This document shows positions 11,568 through 23,867 of a stretch of 64,000 nt of DNA, in pieces; within the stretch, counting starts at the first letter, position 1, and each line of letters begins with the position of its first letter. This DNA is from Isochrysis galbana. Taxonomy: Eukaryota > Haptophyta > Isochrysidales > Isochrysidaceae. The notes under the pieces are model-generated. The model searched no databases. It worked only from the letters and a program-made list of their open reading frames with translations, and was not told where the DNA came from. The DNA lies in the NCBI GenBank assembly GCA_018136815.1, contig CM030932.1:3719790-3783789 (forward strand), written 5' to 3'. The position numbers and the translations under genes were made by a program.

Positions 11568-12060
11568 AAGAGAGAGAGGGGGGGGGCGCGCGACCGGTGG
11601 GGGAGAGAAGAAGAGCCGAGGCCCCCCCCCCACCCCCGCGTGTGGGGAGAGAGAGCGCGCGCGCAGGGACGACCCCCGAGGTAGAGAAGAAAACGCCCCT
11701 GAGTACGTGAAGAAGGCCCATGTGCTCACACCCCCGACGGAGACGGGGCGACCGAGGCGGGGGCACAGCCAGCGCTCCCCCCCAACTCCTTCCCCCCCCC
11801 CCCCCCCTTCCGCTTCTCTCTCTCTCACTCTCCCCTCTACTCCCCTCCCTTCCCCCTTTCCTCCGCGAGCGCTGCGCGCATACCGAGCGGCCCTCCTCGC
11901 CGCCGCGTCGCCGCTCCCTCCCCTTCTCCCCCTCTCCCTCTCCCGCTCTCTCCCCACGGAGGGAAGAACGAGAGAGAGACAGAGAGCAAGAGAGCAAGGG
12001 AGAGAGAGGGAGAGGGAGACAGAGAGAAAGAGGGAGAGAGACAGAGAGAGGTCAGCGCGC
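10690..12060 (+). repeat. Mirrored polypyrimidine/polypurine low-complexity block
   Basis: The plus strand is almost pure C/T from 10690 to about 11410. It switches to G/A at about 11425-11590, returns to C/T at 11780-11950, and is G/A again at 11955-12060. The (CT)n and (GA)n arms can pair with each other. The block ends about 190 bases before the start codon of the IPT/TIG gene. All long frames across it are artefacts of the repeats. Confidence 0.85.
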
Positions 12061-12246
12061 GCGCGTGCCGGAAGGTGAGCGACAGCGAGGCACCGCGGGG
12101 GGAAAAGCCACATACTGGCAGAGGGCGGTGTGTGCACCTGGGTCGAGCCACATCGGTGCCAAAGAGACAGGTCTTCTCTTCCCCCTTTCCCTGCCTTTCC
12201 CTCGCTCTCGCTCTTCCGCGCCCTTCTTCCCTCTTGAGCGCCGAGC

Positions 12247-15200
12247 ATGTCGAGAGCCCCCTCCGCCCCCGCCGTGCGCGGGCCGCTGCTTCTCGTGCTC
12301 CTCTGCGGCTACGCCTCGCGCGTCGCTGGCCAGTTTATCAAGCCCGCCTTTGCCGACGTCCACGGCGGCAATCTGCTGCACATCTTCCTGCCGAAGAATG
12401 TGACCGAGGAGTACGCCGACCAGCTGCAGTGTCATTTCGGCTCGCATGCTGTGCCGGCCGTCCTCTTCCCGGAGCGTACCTCGGTCGGCTGCATGGTGCC
12501 GCCCGCCTCTGACGGCCGGCCGGGCAAGGTCGGCGTCTCGGTGACGGCTCACAACTTCCCGCTCAGCGAGGAGATGTGGCTCGCCTACTACAACATCATG
12601 AGCGGGCCGACGCTCTCCAGCGTGTCGCCGCGCTCAGCACAGGCCTCGCAGCCCGTGCCGCTCCGCGTCCGCGGCGAGAACTTTGCGCCGCTGGAGCCCG
12701 GCAAGATGAAATGCCGCTTCCGCGGCGAGGGGCTCACCAATGCCACCTTTGTCGCCCACGATGAGATCATGTGCGACTCGCCGCTCGTGCTCAACGAGGA
12801 GCTATCGCGCACCGTGCCGCTCCAAATCTCGCTCGACGGCGAGATCTTCTCCGAGATGGGCGAGGTCGAGTTCACTGTCGAGTCGCACCTGCCCTCCAAC
12901 ATCACGAGCATCTCGCCCTCGCACGGGCCGACAGATGGCGGCACCGAAATCGAGGTCCACGGCGTCGGCTTCAACCCGTTCGTCGAGGTGAGCGCCCGCC
13001 GTGGCCTCGGCCATCGCGCCTCCGCCTCCCTCTCCGTCGCCCACCCCCCTCCCGACTTGCCCCCCCCTCCCCCATGCAGGGCGGTCGCGAGCTGGACATA
13101 TCGTGCCACTTCCACAATGGCCGCGACTGGAATCGCGAGACGCCCGCCACCTTCCTCTCGTCACACCTTGTCAAGTGCTCGACGCCTGCGTACAGCGAGC
13201 GCGACGAGGACGGGTGGCACGGTGACGTGACGCTCTCCGTCGGACCAGCCGGCGAGGAGGGCCATGAGGAGTCCAACAAGGTGCATTTCGCGCGAGGGTT
13301 GGCAGCCAAAGTGGAGTTGCGCGGGCGGCGCGCCATTGAGCACCCCTGCCGTCGCCCGTCGCATTGCGGTTCTCCACACGTTTGGCGCGAGGCGAGGGGC
13401 GCCGGCGAGCATGCCCGTCGGTACACGTGACGCCGCGCGCGCATGCCCACCGTGGAACCTTCTCGTGGCGTCAGGTCCACTTCGGCTACTACGTGCTGGG
13501 CGGCCGCCCACTTCCGCTGAAGGCGACGCCTCGATCGGGCGACTTTGAGCACCCGCCTGCCATCGCACTCGAAGGCCAGGGCTTCTCGCCGACGGGAGAC
13601 GACCTCGAGTGGGTGCCCGACCACTGCGCTGCGCGTGTGTCTAGCTGTCGCTAGCTGCGCCGCGCCATCCGGTGCCGTGGCCCTCCCTCGATCGCATGTG
13701 AGAGGCCATTCTTGCACCCCCCCTCGCCAGGTGTGTCTTTGGTGATGTCACCAACACCGCCGCCTCCTTCATCTCGGCGCACGAGGTGAGACTGATCGTT
13801 TGAGCGCGGCGGTCCGCTGTGCGGCACCCCGGCGCGTACGTGCATCCCATCGCCGCCCGCCCCGGCGCCAGGCTCCGTCCACTCCAGTCTGTCGCGGCCG
13901 CCCCCGCCCCAGGTGCACTGTGCGGCTCCGCATGAGCTGCCACTCGGCGCCATCGACATCACCGCCACGACGGACGGCGGCTACCACGTCGGCCCCGACC
14001 CGATCACGCACCCGCGCTTCACCCCGCCTCAACTTATAGTGTACGACGCGTCGAAGCCGCCGGTCATCTCGTCGGTGTCTCCCGCCTGGGCACCCATCAG
14101 TGGTGGCGCTCAAGTCATCGTCCGCGGCTCCAACCTGGCGCCAACGCCCAAGTTGGCGTGTGTCTTTGAGCGGTCGGGCGTCTCACCGGCAACCTTCATC
14201 AACGAGACAGCCGTCTCTTGCGCTACGCCCCTCAACGCGAGGATCGGCTCCACCCTCCTCTCGCTCACGCTGGACCGCGCCACTCTCTCTGAGGGCGCCA
14301 TCCCCATCGACCTTGTTGACACAGACTCGCCTCCACGCGTGCTGCTCGTCGTGCCACCGCTCTCCACGTACCACGGCGGCACCTCGCTCGTTGTCTGGGG
14401 CGACAACTTCTCGCCACACATGCGCATGGCATGCACCTTTGAGATTTTCGAGCCCAACCACTGGGCTGCGGCGACTCCTGCCACCTTCCTTTCGGCCAAC
14501 AAGGTGTGCCTACATGCGGCCGCGCGTGGCGACGTGGCCGCCCTTGCAGGCGCGTCGAGGAGAGTGCCGGGAGGCGCCGATCTTGGACCACCGCCCCCCG
14601 CCCTGCCTTGCCTGCAGATAGCATGCGACACTCCGTACTCGGGCGAGTTCCGCGGCACCGCCGAGGTCCGGGTGTGGGCGGACGAGGTATCGCGCAACGC
14701 CGACGTGGTCCGCGAGGCTCTTCACGAGCTCGAGCGACGCCGCGCTACGGCCGACTCGGGCTCACTCAGTGGGGTCTCGGACTTGCGCCCCGTCCTCTCG
14801 ACCACTGTCGGTCGGATGACCTTTTACAATCCAGACCTCCCACCGCAAATCCACTCTGTTACGCCAGACTTCGCCCCCGCATCGAACGACTATGGCGGCC
14901 ACCACATCACTGTGCGCGGCTCCAATTTCGCGCCGGTGGGCAACGTGCTTGTCTGCGAATTCGGCGCGGTGGCGACGGTGCACGCATCTTTCATCAACGG
15001 CTCCGCGATGGGGTGTCACATCGCCTCCAACCTGGTCGCCGGAGACATCCAGGTGCGCAGACTGCTCGCCCGTCGTATTGTGTCAGCACATTTCATGTCG
15101 CGAGAAGCCGATTGCTCGCCCTCGCGCTGATCCACCGCGCTCAACCGGCCACTATGCGATGTATGGCCCTCGCAGATCCGTGTTTCCATGGACGGAGGGC

Positions 15201-18200
15201 TCACCTTCTCTCCGCAGTCCGTCCGCTTCACCTACTACGAGCCGCAGCACCCCCCGCTCGTGTTCGACGTCTCGCCTCGCGAAATCGACCTTGCCGACCC
15301 ACCACCGCATCTCGTGGAGATCACTGGTCAAAACTTCGCGCCCACTTCCAATCTCAGCTGCGGTTTTGGTGCCGCACGCGAGGTCGAGTCCCCCGCCCTA
15401 TTCGAGTCGTTCACGCGCGTGCGTTGCTCGGTGCCACCGCTTGCATGGGAGCACAATCTCGTCGACACCACGCACGACGGCGTCCGCTGGTCGGGACAAA
15501 GCATGATGTGGGACCCTGACCCCGACTACCTGGGTAACACGGACATCAAGAAGGTGCCTTTCCTCACCTCGATCGTCTCTTGATTGCCCCGGCGCAACAT
15601 GCAGGGGGCAACAGGCGGGAGGCCCCATCTTCTGACGTGCTCCTTCCCTGGGCTCATAGGTGCCCCATCCTGGCCACATCATCATCTACAACTCGTCCAA
15701 GACGGGCTTGCTCGAGTCGGTCTTCCCCACAGCCCTCAAGATAGGCACAAAGCAGATCCTTACAGGTGCGATATCTCCTGCTCGTCCGTGCGACCATTCC
15801 GTGGCTGCCGCCGCGCCGAGCCCCCTTTCCTTGAGATGATCGAGTGCGCTGCGCCCGCTCCTGCAGTGCGTGGCTACAACCTCTTCGCCAAGGCGCGCAC
15901 CGGCCGCTGCTACTTCACCCCGCACGATCGCTCCTTCGGCATCGCCACGCCCGACCCCACACCGGCCACCGCTATCGACGCGGAGCACGTGCAGTGCGAA
16001 GCGCCGCACGCTACCGAGCCGCAGACCCTCTCCATGAGCCTCGAGTTGGACGGTCACGCTGGCGGCTTTGAGGCTGCTCCCGGTCCTCTCGGCGACGGGC
16101 ATCTCACCCTCTCCTTCTTTGACCCAAGCTACCCGCCCATGATCGATGACTCGGATCCGCACTTTGGGGAGCGCCACCATCCATCGGTGGTGCGCCTGTA
16201 CGGCCACAACTTTGGGCCGGCGTACGCATACAAGGACTCCTCGCGGATCCACCACGCCGGTATCCTGATGTGCCGCTTCGGCAAGCTCCATTCGTTCACG
16301 CACGCAACCTTTGTACACTCCCACGCTGTGCTATGCGAGACGCCGTACACCGAGCACCTAGGCCACGTGGAGCTGGGCTTTTCGTACGACCACGCACATG
16401 TGCGGAGCCTGCCCTTCACGAGGTACCCCGAGAGTCCGTTGCAGCGCTTGCACCCTGCCCACGCCCCTCCCCGCCTTCGCACAGACGTGGGTGCCGACTC
16501 CCAAACACGTCAACTACACCTTCATCGATTCCGACTTCCCGCCCGAGGTCAAGTCCGTCTCGCCCAACGTGGACTCCTGCCGCGGTGGCGCACTCTTGGA
16601 GGTCAAGGGAGACAACTTTTACCCAGATGTCGACGACGACCCGGCGCATGTTGCCCGGCAGTATCTCGAGCACGGGCACGAGGCGAGTGAAGGCCGGGGC
16701 GCCGCAGCGTCTCAAGCCAATGCCCGGCACTCGCCAGCTCACACCTACCCAACTGCAACTTCGCAGGTGCTCGCCGGCTCCCTCGGAGCATACGTGCGTG
16801 GGTCCAATACGCAGCCTATGTGGGGACGCCGTCTGTTCGAGCTCGCCTCCGCGGCCCTCACATTTGCGGATGCGCCCACGGTCCTCACCGCCGTGCCCGA
16901 GGACGCCGCACGGCCACTCCCGCTGCCTCGCCTAGCGGATCCTTCCGGTGCATGGGGGGCAATCGTGCCCGCCGACGATGACCGCAGTGATTTTGACACG
17001 GACGGCGCCTCGGCCCCCAACGCCCTCGTTATGCCCAACCACCGCCGGTCGCTCCGGATGGTCCCGCAACAATTCTGCCTGCTATCTAAGCCCAATGGAT
17101 GGCCGCTCGCCATGTCACCTGCCACCTTCATCGACGACGAGACGGTGAGTGCGCCGGCCATATGCCAATCGCCCCGTCGTGTCAGCTAGGAGGCGCCTGT
17201 GAAGTCCGCTGCGGGTCGCCCCGCTTTGCCATCTCTCACCACCTCTCACCTGCTATGGGAAGACACCAAGCTCACCGTTCACTTGCCACCCCGCTTTACA
17301 GGTCCGCTGTATCTCACCGCACGTCGACGAGTGCGTCGCGGATGTCAACTTCCATCTCATTTCGAAGACAGGCGTGCGCTCGTACCCGAAGCAGTTTACG
17401 CTCTTCGACCCGAACGAGGTACCTACCGTCGAAGCCATGTTTCCGCAAGGAGTGCCGTACGGCACATCCAAGTCCACCGTCGTGCAGGTCAGTTGAGCCG
17501 ACTCGCGCGGTGATATGCTCGCACCTCCGCGCAACTTCACCTGCGGCAGGTGGCATTGTGGCGCTTACATGACAAATGTGCTCATTGCTCTGGGTAGGTC
17601 CGTGGCACGGGTTTTGCCGACATTGGTCCTCCGTTCTGCAAATTTGGCGACGCAACACCCACGCCTGCAACGGTCATCCGTTCAACGCTCGCACTGTGCG
17701 CCACGCCCTCCGACATTGGTGGACAACCACGCTCGATTCCGCTCAGCATCACACGCGACGGCCTTCCTTCCGTCTCGGGGCCGGACGTGCTCTTCTCGTT
17801 CTATGACCCGACGTCACGTCCCGCCACTGCCAAAGCTGTGCCGCCCTACGCCGATCGGCACGGAGGCCACAACGTCACCGTCTACGGTTCGGGTTTCCAG
17901 CCTCTGGGCGCAGACCTCGTCTGCCTCATCGGCCAGGTCCTCGAGGTGCCAGCCACGTTCATCTCGACCGAGCAGGTGCCGCGATCCGCACGAGAGGCTA
18001 GATGCACGCATGGTGATGCGAGTAACCACGTCCCAATAAGGATTGGTTCTCCTCGTGGCGTGGCCATGCACCAGGCGTGTGTTTGAGTGCGCGAGCGACG
18101 GCCGTCCTGATGCTCCGCCATGCCCTCAACACCCCACACGGCAGGTGAAGTGTATGCTCCCCCCCGCCGAGGCGGAATGGGAAGGCGAAGATGCCTGGGC

Positions 18201-21200
18201 GTCGGTGTGCGTTACCCACGCAGGCGCTGCGCATGACCAAGAGAACTGCAACGCGCACGTCGAGTTCTACGATCCGCACAAGCCACCGCAGCTAGCCAAG
18301 CTCGAGCCGCGGCTCCTGCCACTCACGTCGGACTACACGCACCCCATCCACATCTTTGGCGCTAACATGGCACCCACTGGAGACAAGCTGCTTTGCAGAT
18401 TCGACGGTGCGACACTGCAGCGTGGGCGTAATGCGGCCGCGTCCATGACCATCCATGAGGCCAGCCCCCTTGAGCCCTCGTGCTGTCCTTGCCCTCGCAG
18501 AGTCTGTGCCGGTGCCTGCCACCTTTGTCAAGGGCGACGAGGTGCAGTGCCAGGCACCTGATGTCGATGAGGCGCGCGCCATTTCAGTTACTGTCTCAAT
18601 CGATGGCGGCTCGCAGTTCTCAGAGCCGCTGCCCTTTGTCCGCTTCGACATGTCGCGCCCGCCGACCCTGGACTCCGTGAAGCCGCTATATGCACCGCGC
18701 CACACACCTACAGAGATTACGCTCAAGGGAGAGAACTTCGCGCCCACTCCTGATTTCATGTGCCGCTTCGCGCACTTGGAGCCGACGCCGGCCACCTTCA
18801 TCTCCACGAGAGAGGTGCGCTCCACCCACCCACACGCCCGAGCCATATGAGCCTGAGGCGAACCGGGTGCTGGGGCCCTGCTGTACTGTCCCGGTCCATC
18901 GCACACCAAACCACCCCTTGCAGGCACGCTGCTTCACCCCCAACGTTGAGGAGACCTACACCATCCCGCTTAAGGCGGAGCTCATGCGCGAGGGGCCATG
19001 GTCCAACCAGCTCCCATTTACTTTGTACGATGCCGATCGTCCACCTCATGTCAAGAACTTCTCGAAGCACTGGGGTTCCATTGACGGCGGCGAGATCACT
19101 GACCTCTACGGCGATGACTTCGCTCCCACCGAATTCCTACGCACTCGCTTCGGCAACGAGGGCTCCAGCATTGTGAACTACGGACCGGCCACGTTCGTGA
19201 CCGTCTACCATATCCGTGTTGAGATACCACGCTACCACGAGCCTGCCACGGTGGAGGTGCGTGCACACCCCACCGACTTGCTCGACAAGCCGAAATCGGG
19301 CGGCTCCACTCGGCGGCGTAGGCCGAGGACTGCGCTCCATTCGCCCGCCTCGGGTGTGCGCCTCTTTAGCGCGGGGCCACCTCGCTCAAGCGTCCTGCTC
19401 CGTGTACTACCAGGTCTATGCTACCAACGATGGGAAGGAGTACGGATCGGGGCGCGACTGGTACGATCACAAGCCGGTGATGTATACATACTACGACCCT
19501 CGCCATCCACCGAGTGTTTCGTCCATGGAGCCCAAATACGGGCACCATGCGGTGGGCACCGTCGTCACGATTAAGGTGTGCCCCATTTCACCTAGACGCC
19601 ATGCTATGCAAGCGCGCGAGACGACACCTGCCCCAGTTTGGCTGACTGCGCTAGATGGGCGCTCATCACCACGGTGGCGTGCGCATGTGCTCGACTGCCC
19701 GGAGCCATGTGCGTGCTGGGAAATAACGCGCCACCATGGCATGTTCTCGCTTGACCGCAGGGCTGGAACTTCGCGCCCATCCCCGAACGTCTGAACGTGC
19801 GTTGGGGCTCGCTTGGTGAGGACCAGGGCACTTTCGTCTCGTCGGACACCATCCTTGCCATGTCGATTCTTCCCTCGCCGGAGGTGCTCTCCATGTCTGT
19901 CCCCATACAAGTGGCGCCAACATCTCTCCTATCACCGCCCGAGGCGGAGTGGGTCACGGACGACCTATTCANNNNNNNNNNNNNNNNNNNNNNNNNNNNN
20001 NNNNNNNNNNNNNNNNNNNNNNNNNNNNNNNNNNNNNNNNNNNNNNNNNNNNNNNNNNNNNNNNNNNNNNNCGTACTGGCAGCCCTACTTGCCGCCGGGC
20101 CTCTCCGCCGCCACCCCGCTCGAGGGCGCCTGCTTCAATGGCGGGCAGAAGCTTGCGGATACACGCACTTCGGAGCTGATGGAGGTGTCGGCACGTGACT
20201 ATGTTGATGTCGAAGGTTTCAATTTTGTGCCGTCGCCACATCTCTCGTGCGTGTACCACCACGTTGGAGGGTCTGGTTTCTCGGGTATCGACGACTATCA
20301 GGTGCGGCATAGGGGCGGAGCGCCGAGCTCCAGCCTTTCACGCTATGCGCTCGCAAGCGACCCCTTCACCTCCTTACCTTACTTGAGCTGGCCCTTCCCC
20401 CCGTGTCTTTCTTTGCAGGTGTTCCTGCCAGGTATCTTTGTGAAGTCGGATGCGATCCGCTGCCCTATCCCCACCATCAAGTATGCTGACGACGGTACGT
20501 CAATGGCGCGCGCGATGTGGCTCACGGTGACCAACGACGGCATCACTTACCGCTACTCGCACACCAAATTTACGTTCATTGGCGATTGCCTGCCCACGAA
20601 ATTCACGACAGTCATGTTCGGCCTCATTGCCGGCCTAGCAGTCCTCCTTCTCGGGGCGTGCCTTTTTGGCGGCAAAAGGTCAGTCTCTCGAGGTTTCGTG
20701 CAACTGAACGACCCCCCAGAAAACGACTTTGGGAGAAGGTCGGCGCCGGCCCCGTCCTCGACGAGCTCGCTGGGCGCCTCCGCCATGAATTTCGGCAGCT
20801 CCGCCGTGGAGGCCCTCAAGAAGGGCGCCTCGCAGGCTACCCAGCGCGCCAAGCTGACCAAGGAGCCTGTGGGCCGCCAACCCCAGAAGGCGGAGGCCGG
20901 AAGAGAGAGGCAACCGCAGCCAGCCCCTGACATTGTCTCCAGGAACATCTCGGTTTCCTCAGCCGCGATGGCATCAGAAAACGCGCAGGAGAGGCCGACA
21001 CGTCCTGCGCCTGCGCCTGCACTGCCCTCCCGTCCGTCGGGCGGAGTGGTGGATCCTGAGGCGCGGCTCAAACAAAGGGGTACGCTTACGGTATTAGTCA
21101 AGGAAGCCAAGAACCTAAAGGGCCGGGATGCCGACGGGCTGTCCAACCCGTACGTCGCCATCAAGGTCAAGAATCACAAGACGTGGAAATCGCAGGTGGG

Positions 21201-21695
21201 CGGTGGCATGCAGTGTACGTTCGTTGGACAGCGCGCCCGGTTTGCGGCGCCCCGAGTGTGGCACGTAAGGGCATAGCGGCTGACGCGCGAGGCGCACTCT
21301 GCCCGCCCCAGGTGCATAAGAGGACGCTGAATCCGAAGTTCGACGAGAAGTTCGAGGCCAAGGGTATCCTCGGCGATTTTGTCAATAACCTCATGCTTCT
21401 TAAGGTGTGCGTCGCGCCAAGGCCGGTGGGATGGATGCCCCCTCACCCCCATGTCTCGCTTGTGCTCCACATTGACGCCCGCCTCACTGTGACCCAGGTG
21501 ATCGACCGCAACACGGATAATATTGTCGATCAGACCAAGGGCGATTCGCTTGGCGATCTCAGCTTCAAACTCGACGGGCTTCGCACGCGCAATCGTGTGC
21601 CGTACGAGAACGTCGACCTTGACATGGTGGACACGGGCTCGATCTCCGTCATCCTCACGTGGGAAGCGGATCCGGATACGCAGCTCACAATCTAA
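12247..21695 (+). CDS. Giant type I membrane protein: about 18 IPT/TIG repeats, one TM helix, cytoplasmic C2 domain
   Basis: The first exon (12247-12987) starts with a signal peptide (GPLLLVLLCGYASRVAG). At least 22 exons can be chained in phase: 13080-13280, 13475-13608, 13731-13785, 13913-14503, 14618-15052, 15176-15553, 15660-15765, 15867-16399, 16485-16682, 16767-17144, 17302-17487, 17598-17975, 18145-18406, 18501-18814, 18924-19256, 19414-19575, 19761-gap, gap-20301, 20419-21195, 21312-21404 and 21498-21695. This gives about 2,300 aa without the gap. The extracellular part repeats the IPT/TIG pattern PPxVxSVxP...GG...VxGxNFxP...CxF...ATFxS...VxCxxP about 18 times. A TM helix (VMFGLIAGLAVLLLGACLF) precedes a basic/Ser-Pro linker and a C2 domain (GTLTVLVKEAKNL, GLSNPYVAIKV, NPKFDEKF). 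The Ca-ligand Asp of the usual SDPY is Asn (SNPY), so Ca2+-independent lipid or protein binding is possible. A surface receptor or adhesion role is inferred from the architecture. Confidence 0.85.
16683..16766 (+). other. GC-AG intron in the IPT/TIG gene
   Basis: The exon ends GGGCACGAG, the intron starts GCGAGTG, and the acceptor is TTCGCAG. Its length is 84 bp and it contains no stop in frame, so retention would also keep the frame. The encoded insert would be Ser/Ala/His filler inside an IPT repeat, which argues for splicing. Confidence 0.5.
19972..20071. other. Assembly gap of 100 N inside the IPT/TIG gene
   Basis: The frame is lost across the gap because the true length is unknown. It removes the end of the 17th repeat and the start of the 18th. 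Confidence 0.98.
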
Positions 21696-22540
21696 AGCGT
21701 ACAATGACATGGGCTCGGCGCGCTGCACACCTTGCATCCGCAGCCTCTCTTCCTCCGGTTTCTTCCTCCCCTCCCGCCCCGGCACACGGTTGGGCTACAC
21801 TCCCTCGAGGGCGGTCGTGGCTTAGCCACACACCGTGCTGTGCCGGGACGACACGTCAGCACCGCGCTAAAACATAACTATTGACTGCAAGAGATCCAAC
21901 CACGTCAGGCGATCCTGCTTTAGCTGCCGTGATTGCATCTCTAGGCGTATCCCTCTTCTACACATGCTTCTGCTCTCGTGTGCTGCTTGTGCGCGTTCGT
22001 CGCTGAGAGAGCCATTTCGCCGGAGTCAAGCAGGCAAATTTGGCCATGAAATAGAGTACTCGAGGCCATCTTGCTGCAATCAAGTTGAGAACAAGTTGAC
22101 CGCGACGGATCCATATGTTCTCAATAGTGGTGGTCATCCTGGGTCTGGGAGCGAAGTAGTGGGATTAATAGTGGTGGATCAACGGTGTTGTGATTTGATT
22201 GCTAGTGTTGGCGCGGCAAGTGAATTGGTATCCATGTGCGGCTTGCGCATCCCATAGTCCATGCTGTGTGGCATCACAGCCAGCTGACGTAATGTCTTTG
22301 TGAGGAAGCGATAGTTTTCACCGGTAACCGTCTCGGAGAGGTGAGCAAGACATGCCCCTTGAGCTCAGCTTGGCGTAGGCGTAGGGCTCTGCCGTTGCAG
22401 ATGCTCCATGTCGCGGTATAATATCCCGTCGGCGGTCTCGGATCTCGGAGGAACTACGAACTACGTCGGGGGATACGCCACCAGAGAGATCAGAGTCTCG
22501 GAAGAAGAAAGAAGAAAGATAAATCATCAATTCCAATAAC
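21696..22540. other. Downstream intergenic region, nothing recognised
   Basis: This is AT-richer than its surroundings. No frame, RNA gene or repeat copy could be supported. Confidence 0.5.
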
Positions 22541-22544
22541 ACAT

Positions 22545-23035
22545 CAGCTAAGTTTTTACTTGGTTCGCCCATGGGGGGGCACGAGCCCCCCCCTCTCTCC
22601 ACTCCTCCCCTGCCATGGGGGAGGAACCACCCACTCTCCTGGCATGCCTGATGGCTTGCCAGGAGGCCACTGCCATGCTGACCCACTCTCTCCCTGACAG
22701 GCTCGCCTGATTCGCGCGTCCTGGCCCCTCGTGGCCAGCCCATCGCTCCAACCCCCCCTCCCCCCCTGTTCGACAGGCAGACAGGTGCAGAGTGGGGGCC
22801 CCTGAGGCCCAGGAGCGCCAGCGAGGGAGAGGCAGGGGAGACCAGGGCCCAGCCCCAGCCTCCTCTGCCCCCTGAGCTGGCCTCCAGGAGCCTCCAGGGG
22901 TCTTCAGAGGCAGCTGCAGGCGTGTCGCAGGCGCGCCATCGCGCGTGCCTGCAGGAGAGGGGAGAGAGAGCGCGGAGAAGGGGGTGGGCGGAGCGAGGGC
23001 TCCGCTCACCAGAAAATATGTAAGTCCCGCACCTG
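22545..23035 (+). repeat. Dispersed non-coding repeat, family B, copy 1
   Basis: It starts GCTAAGTTTTTACTTGGTTC and contains GAGCCCCCCCCTCTCTCC, GACAGGCAGACAGGTGCAG and GCGCCAGCGAGGGAGAGGCA. The reverse complement is found at 47110-47545. It shares the GCCAGCGAGGGAGAGGCAGG core with family A, so the two families are related. Biased minus-strand frames are taken as shadows. Confidence 0.6.
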
Positions 23036-23867
23036 TTTACAGGAGAAGTCGGGACTGAGGACTGAGGACGCCGCCAGCCCAGTAGGCATAGGAGGGGAAG
23101 GGGGGAACGGATCACCGGGGGGGGGCGCGGGCCACCGACCATATCTAAGCCCTTTTCCCCATCCCCCTAGTAGTGCACGGGGGGAGTCGCCTGATGGTGG
23201 GGGGGAAAGGGCCGGGAGAGAGGGGGTGTAGAAAGGTTTGCTGCGTGAGTAGAAAGTAGAGGGTCCACGGCCGCGTGTGCGGTGAGACTATTAAGAAGTT
23301 AATTAATTAATCAATTCCAACAACATATGGCTACACACCAACACTGACTAAAAGCTAAAAGAACCTTTAGGTGTCGTTCCGTCAATTGTGGGACATCAGT
23401 CGAATTGAGCGATCAAATGTCCACAGTTGTATATAGAGCAGTATTTTAAAATTAAAATTAAATGAAAACTAGCATAACAACTTTTGCCTCTGCTTTCCCC
23501 CGCGGTGCATGTTCCCCCGAGGGGGACGCCGTGTCAACGCTTTTCCTCTGCGTTTCCTATCATGCGCCTGCCGAAACGTGACGGTGTGCGGAAACTTCAA
23601 TGCGCACGCACGGACGGAGTCCCCGCGGGGATTGCACGGCGTGCGCTTGACAAAACCCGTTTATCCGTGACGGCGCGCGGAAACTTTCCACGCACGGGAT
23701 CCCCACGCGGGCGGGGGGGGGGGCGATTTCACGCATGTGATTGCCACTCATCATGCGCACGGCGTGCACACGCATCTGGCAGAGTCTTCCTCCCAGACAT
23801 CTTCCACCACCACCCACACCCCGCTTCACTCTCCTCTTCCCTCCTCCACAAGCCTCGCTCCTTCGCC
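23036..23867. other. Intergenic/upstream region of the next gene
   Basis: It holds an A/T-rich stretch with repeated TTAATTAA near 23300 and a duplicated motif: CACGCACGGA / ACGCACGGGATC separated by CCGTGACGGCGCGCGGAAACT-like copies at 23575-23700. A CT-rich stretch (CACTCTCCTCTTCCCTCCTCC) ends about 20 bases before the ATG at 23868. Confidence 0.45.

Noticed and set aside
11121-12248. 375-residue minus-strand frame
   Set aside because: Poly-Ser/Leu/Arg/Gly from CT/GA repeats, opposite to the gene that starts at 12247.
22318-23142. 274-residue minus-strand frame
   Set aside because: Lies across repeat family B; the corresponding frame is not conserved in the copy at 47.1-47.5 kb.
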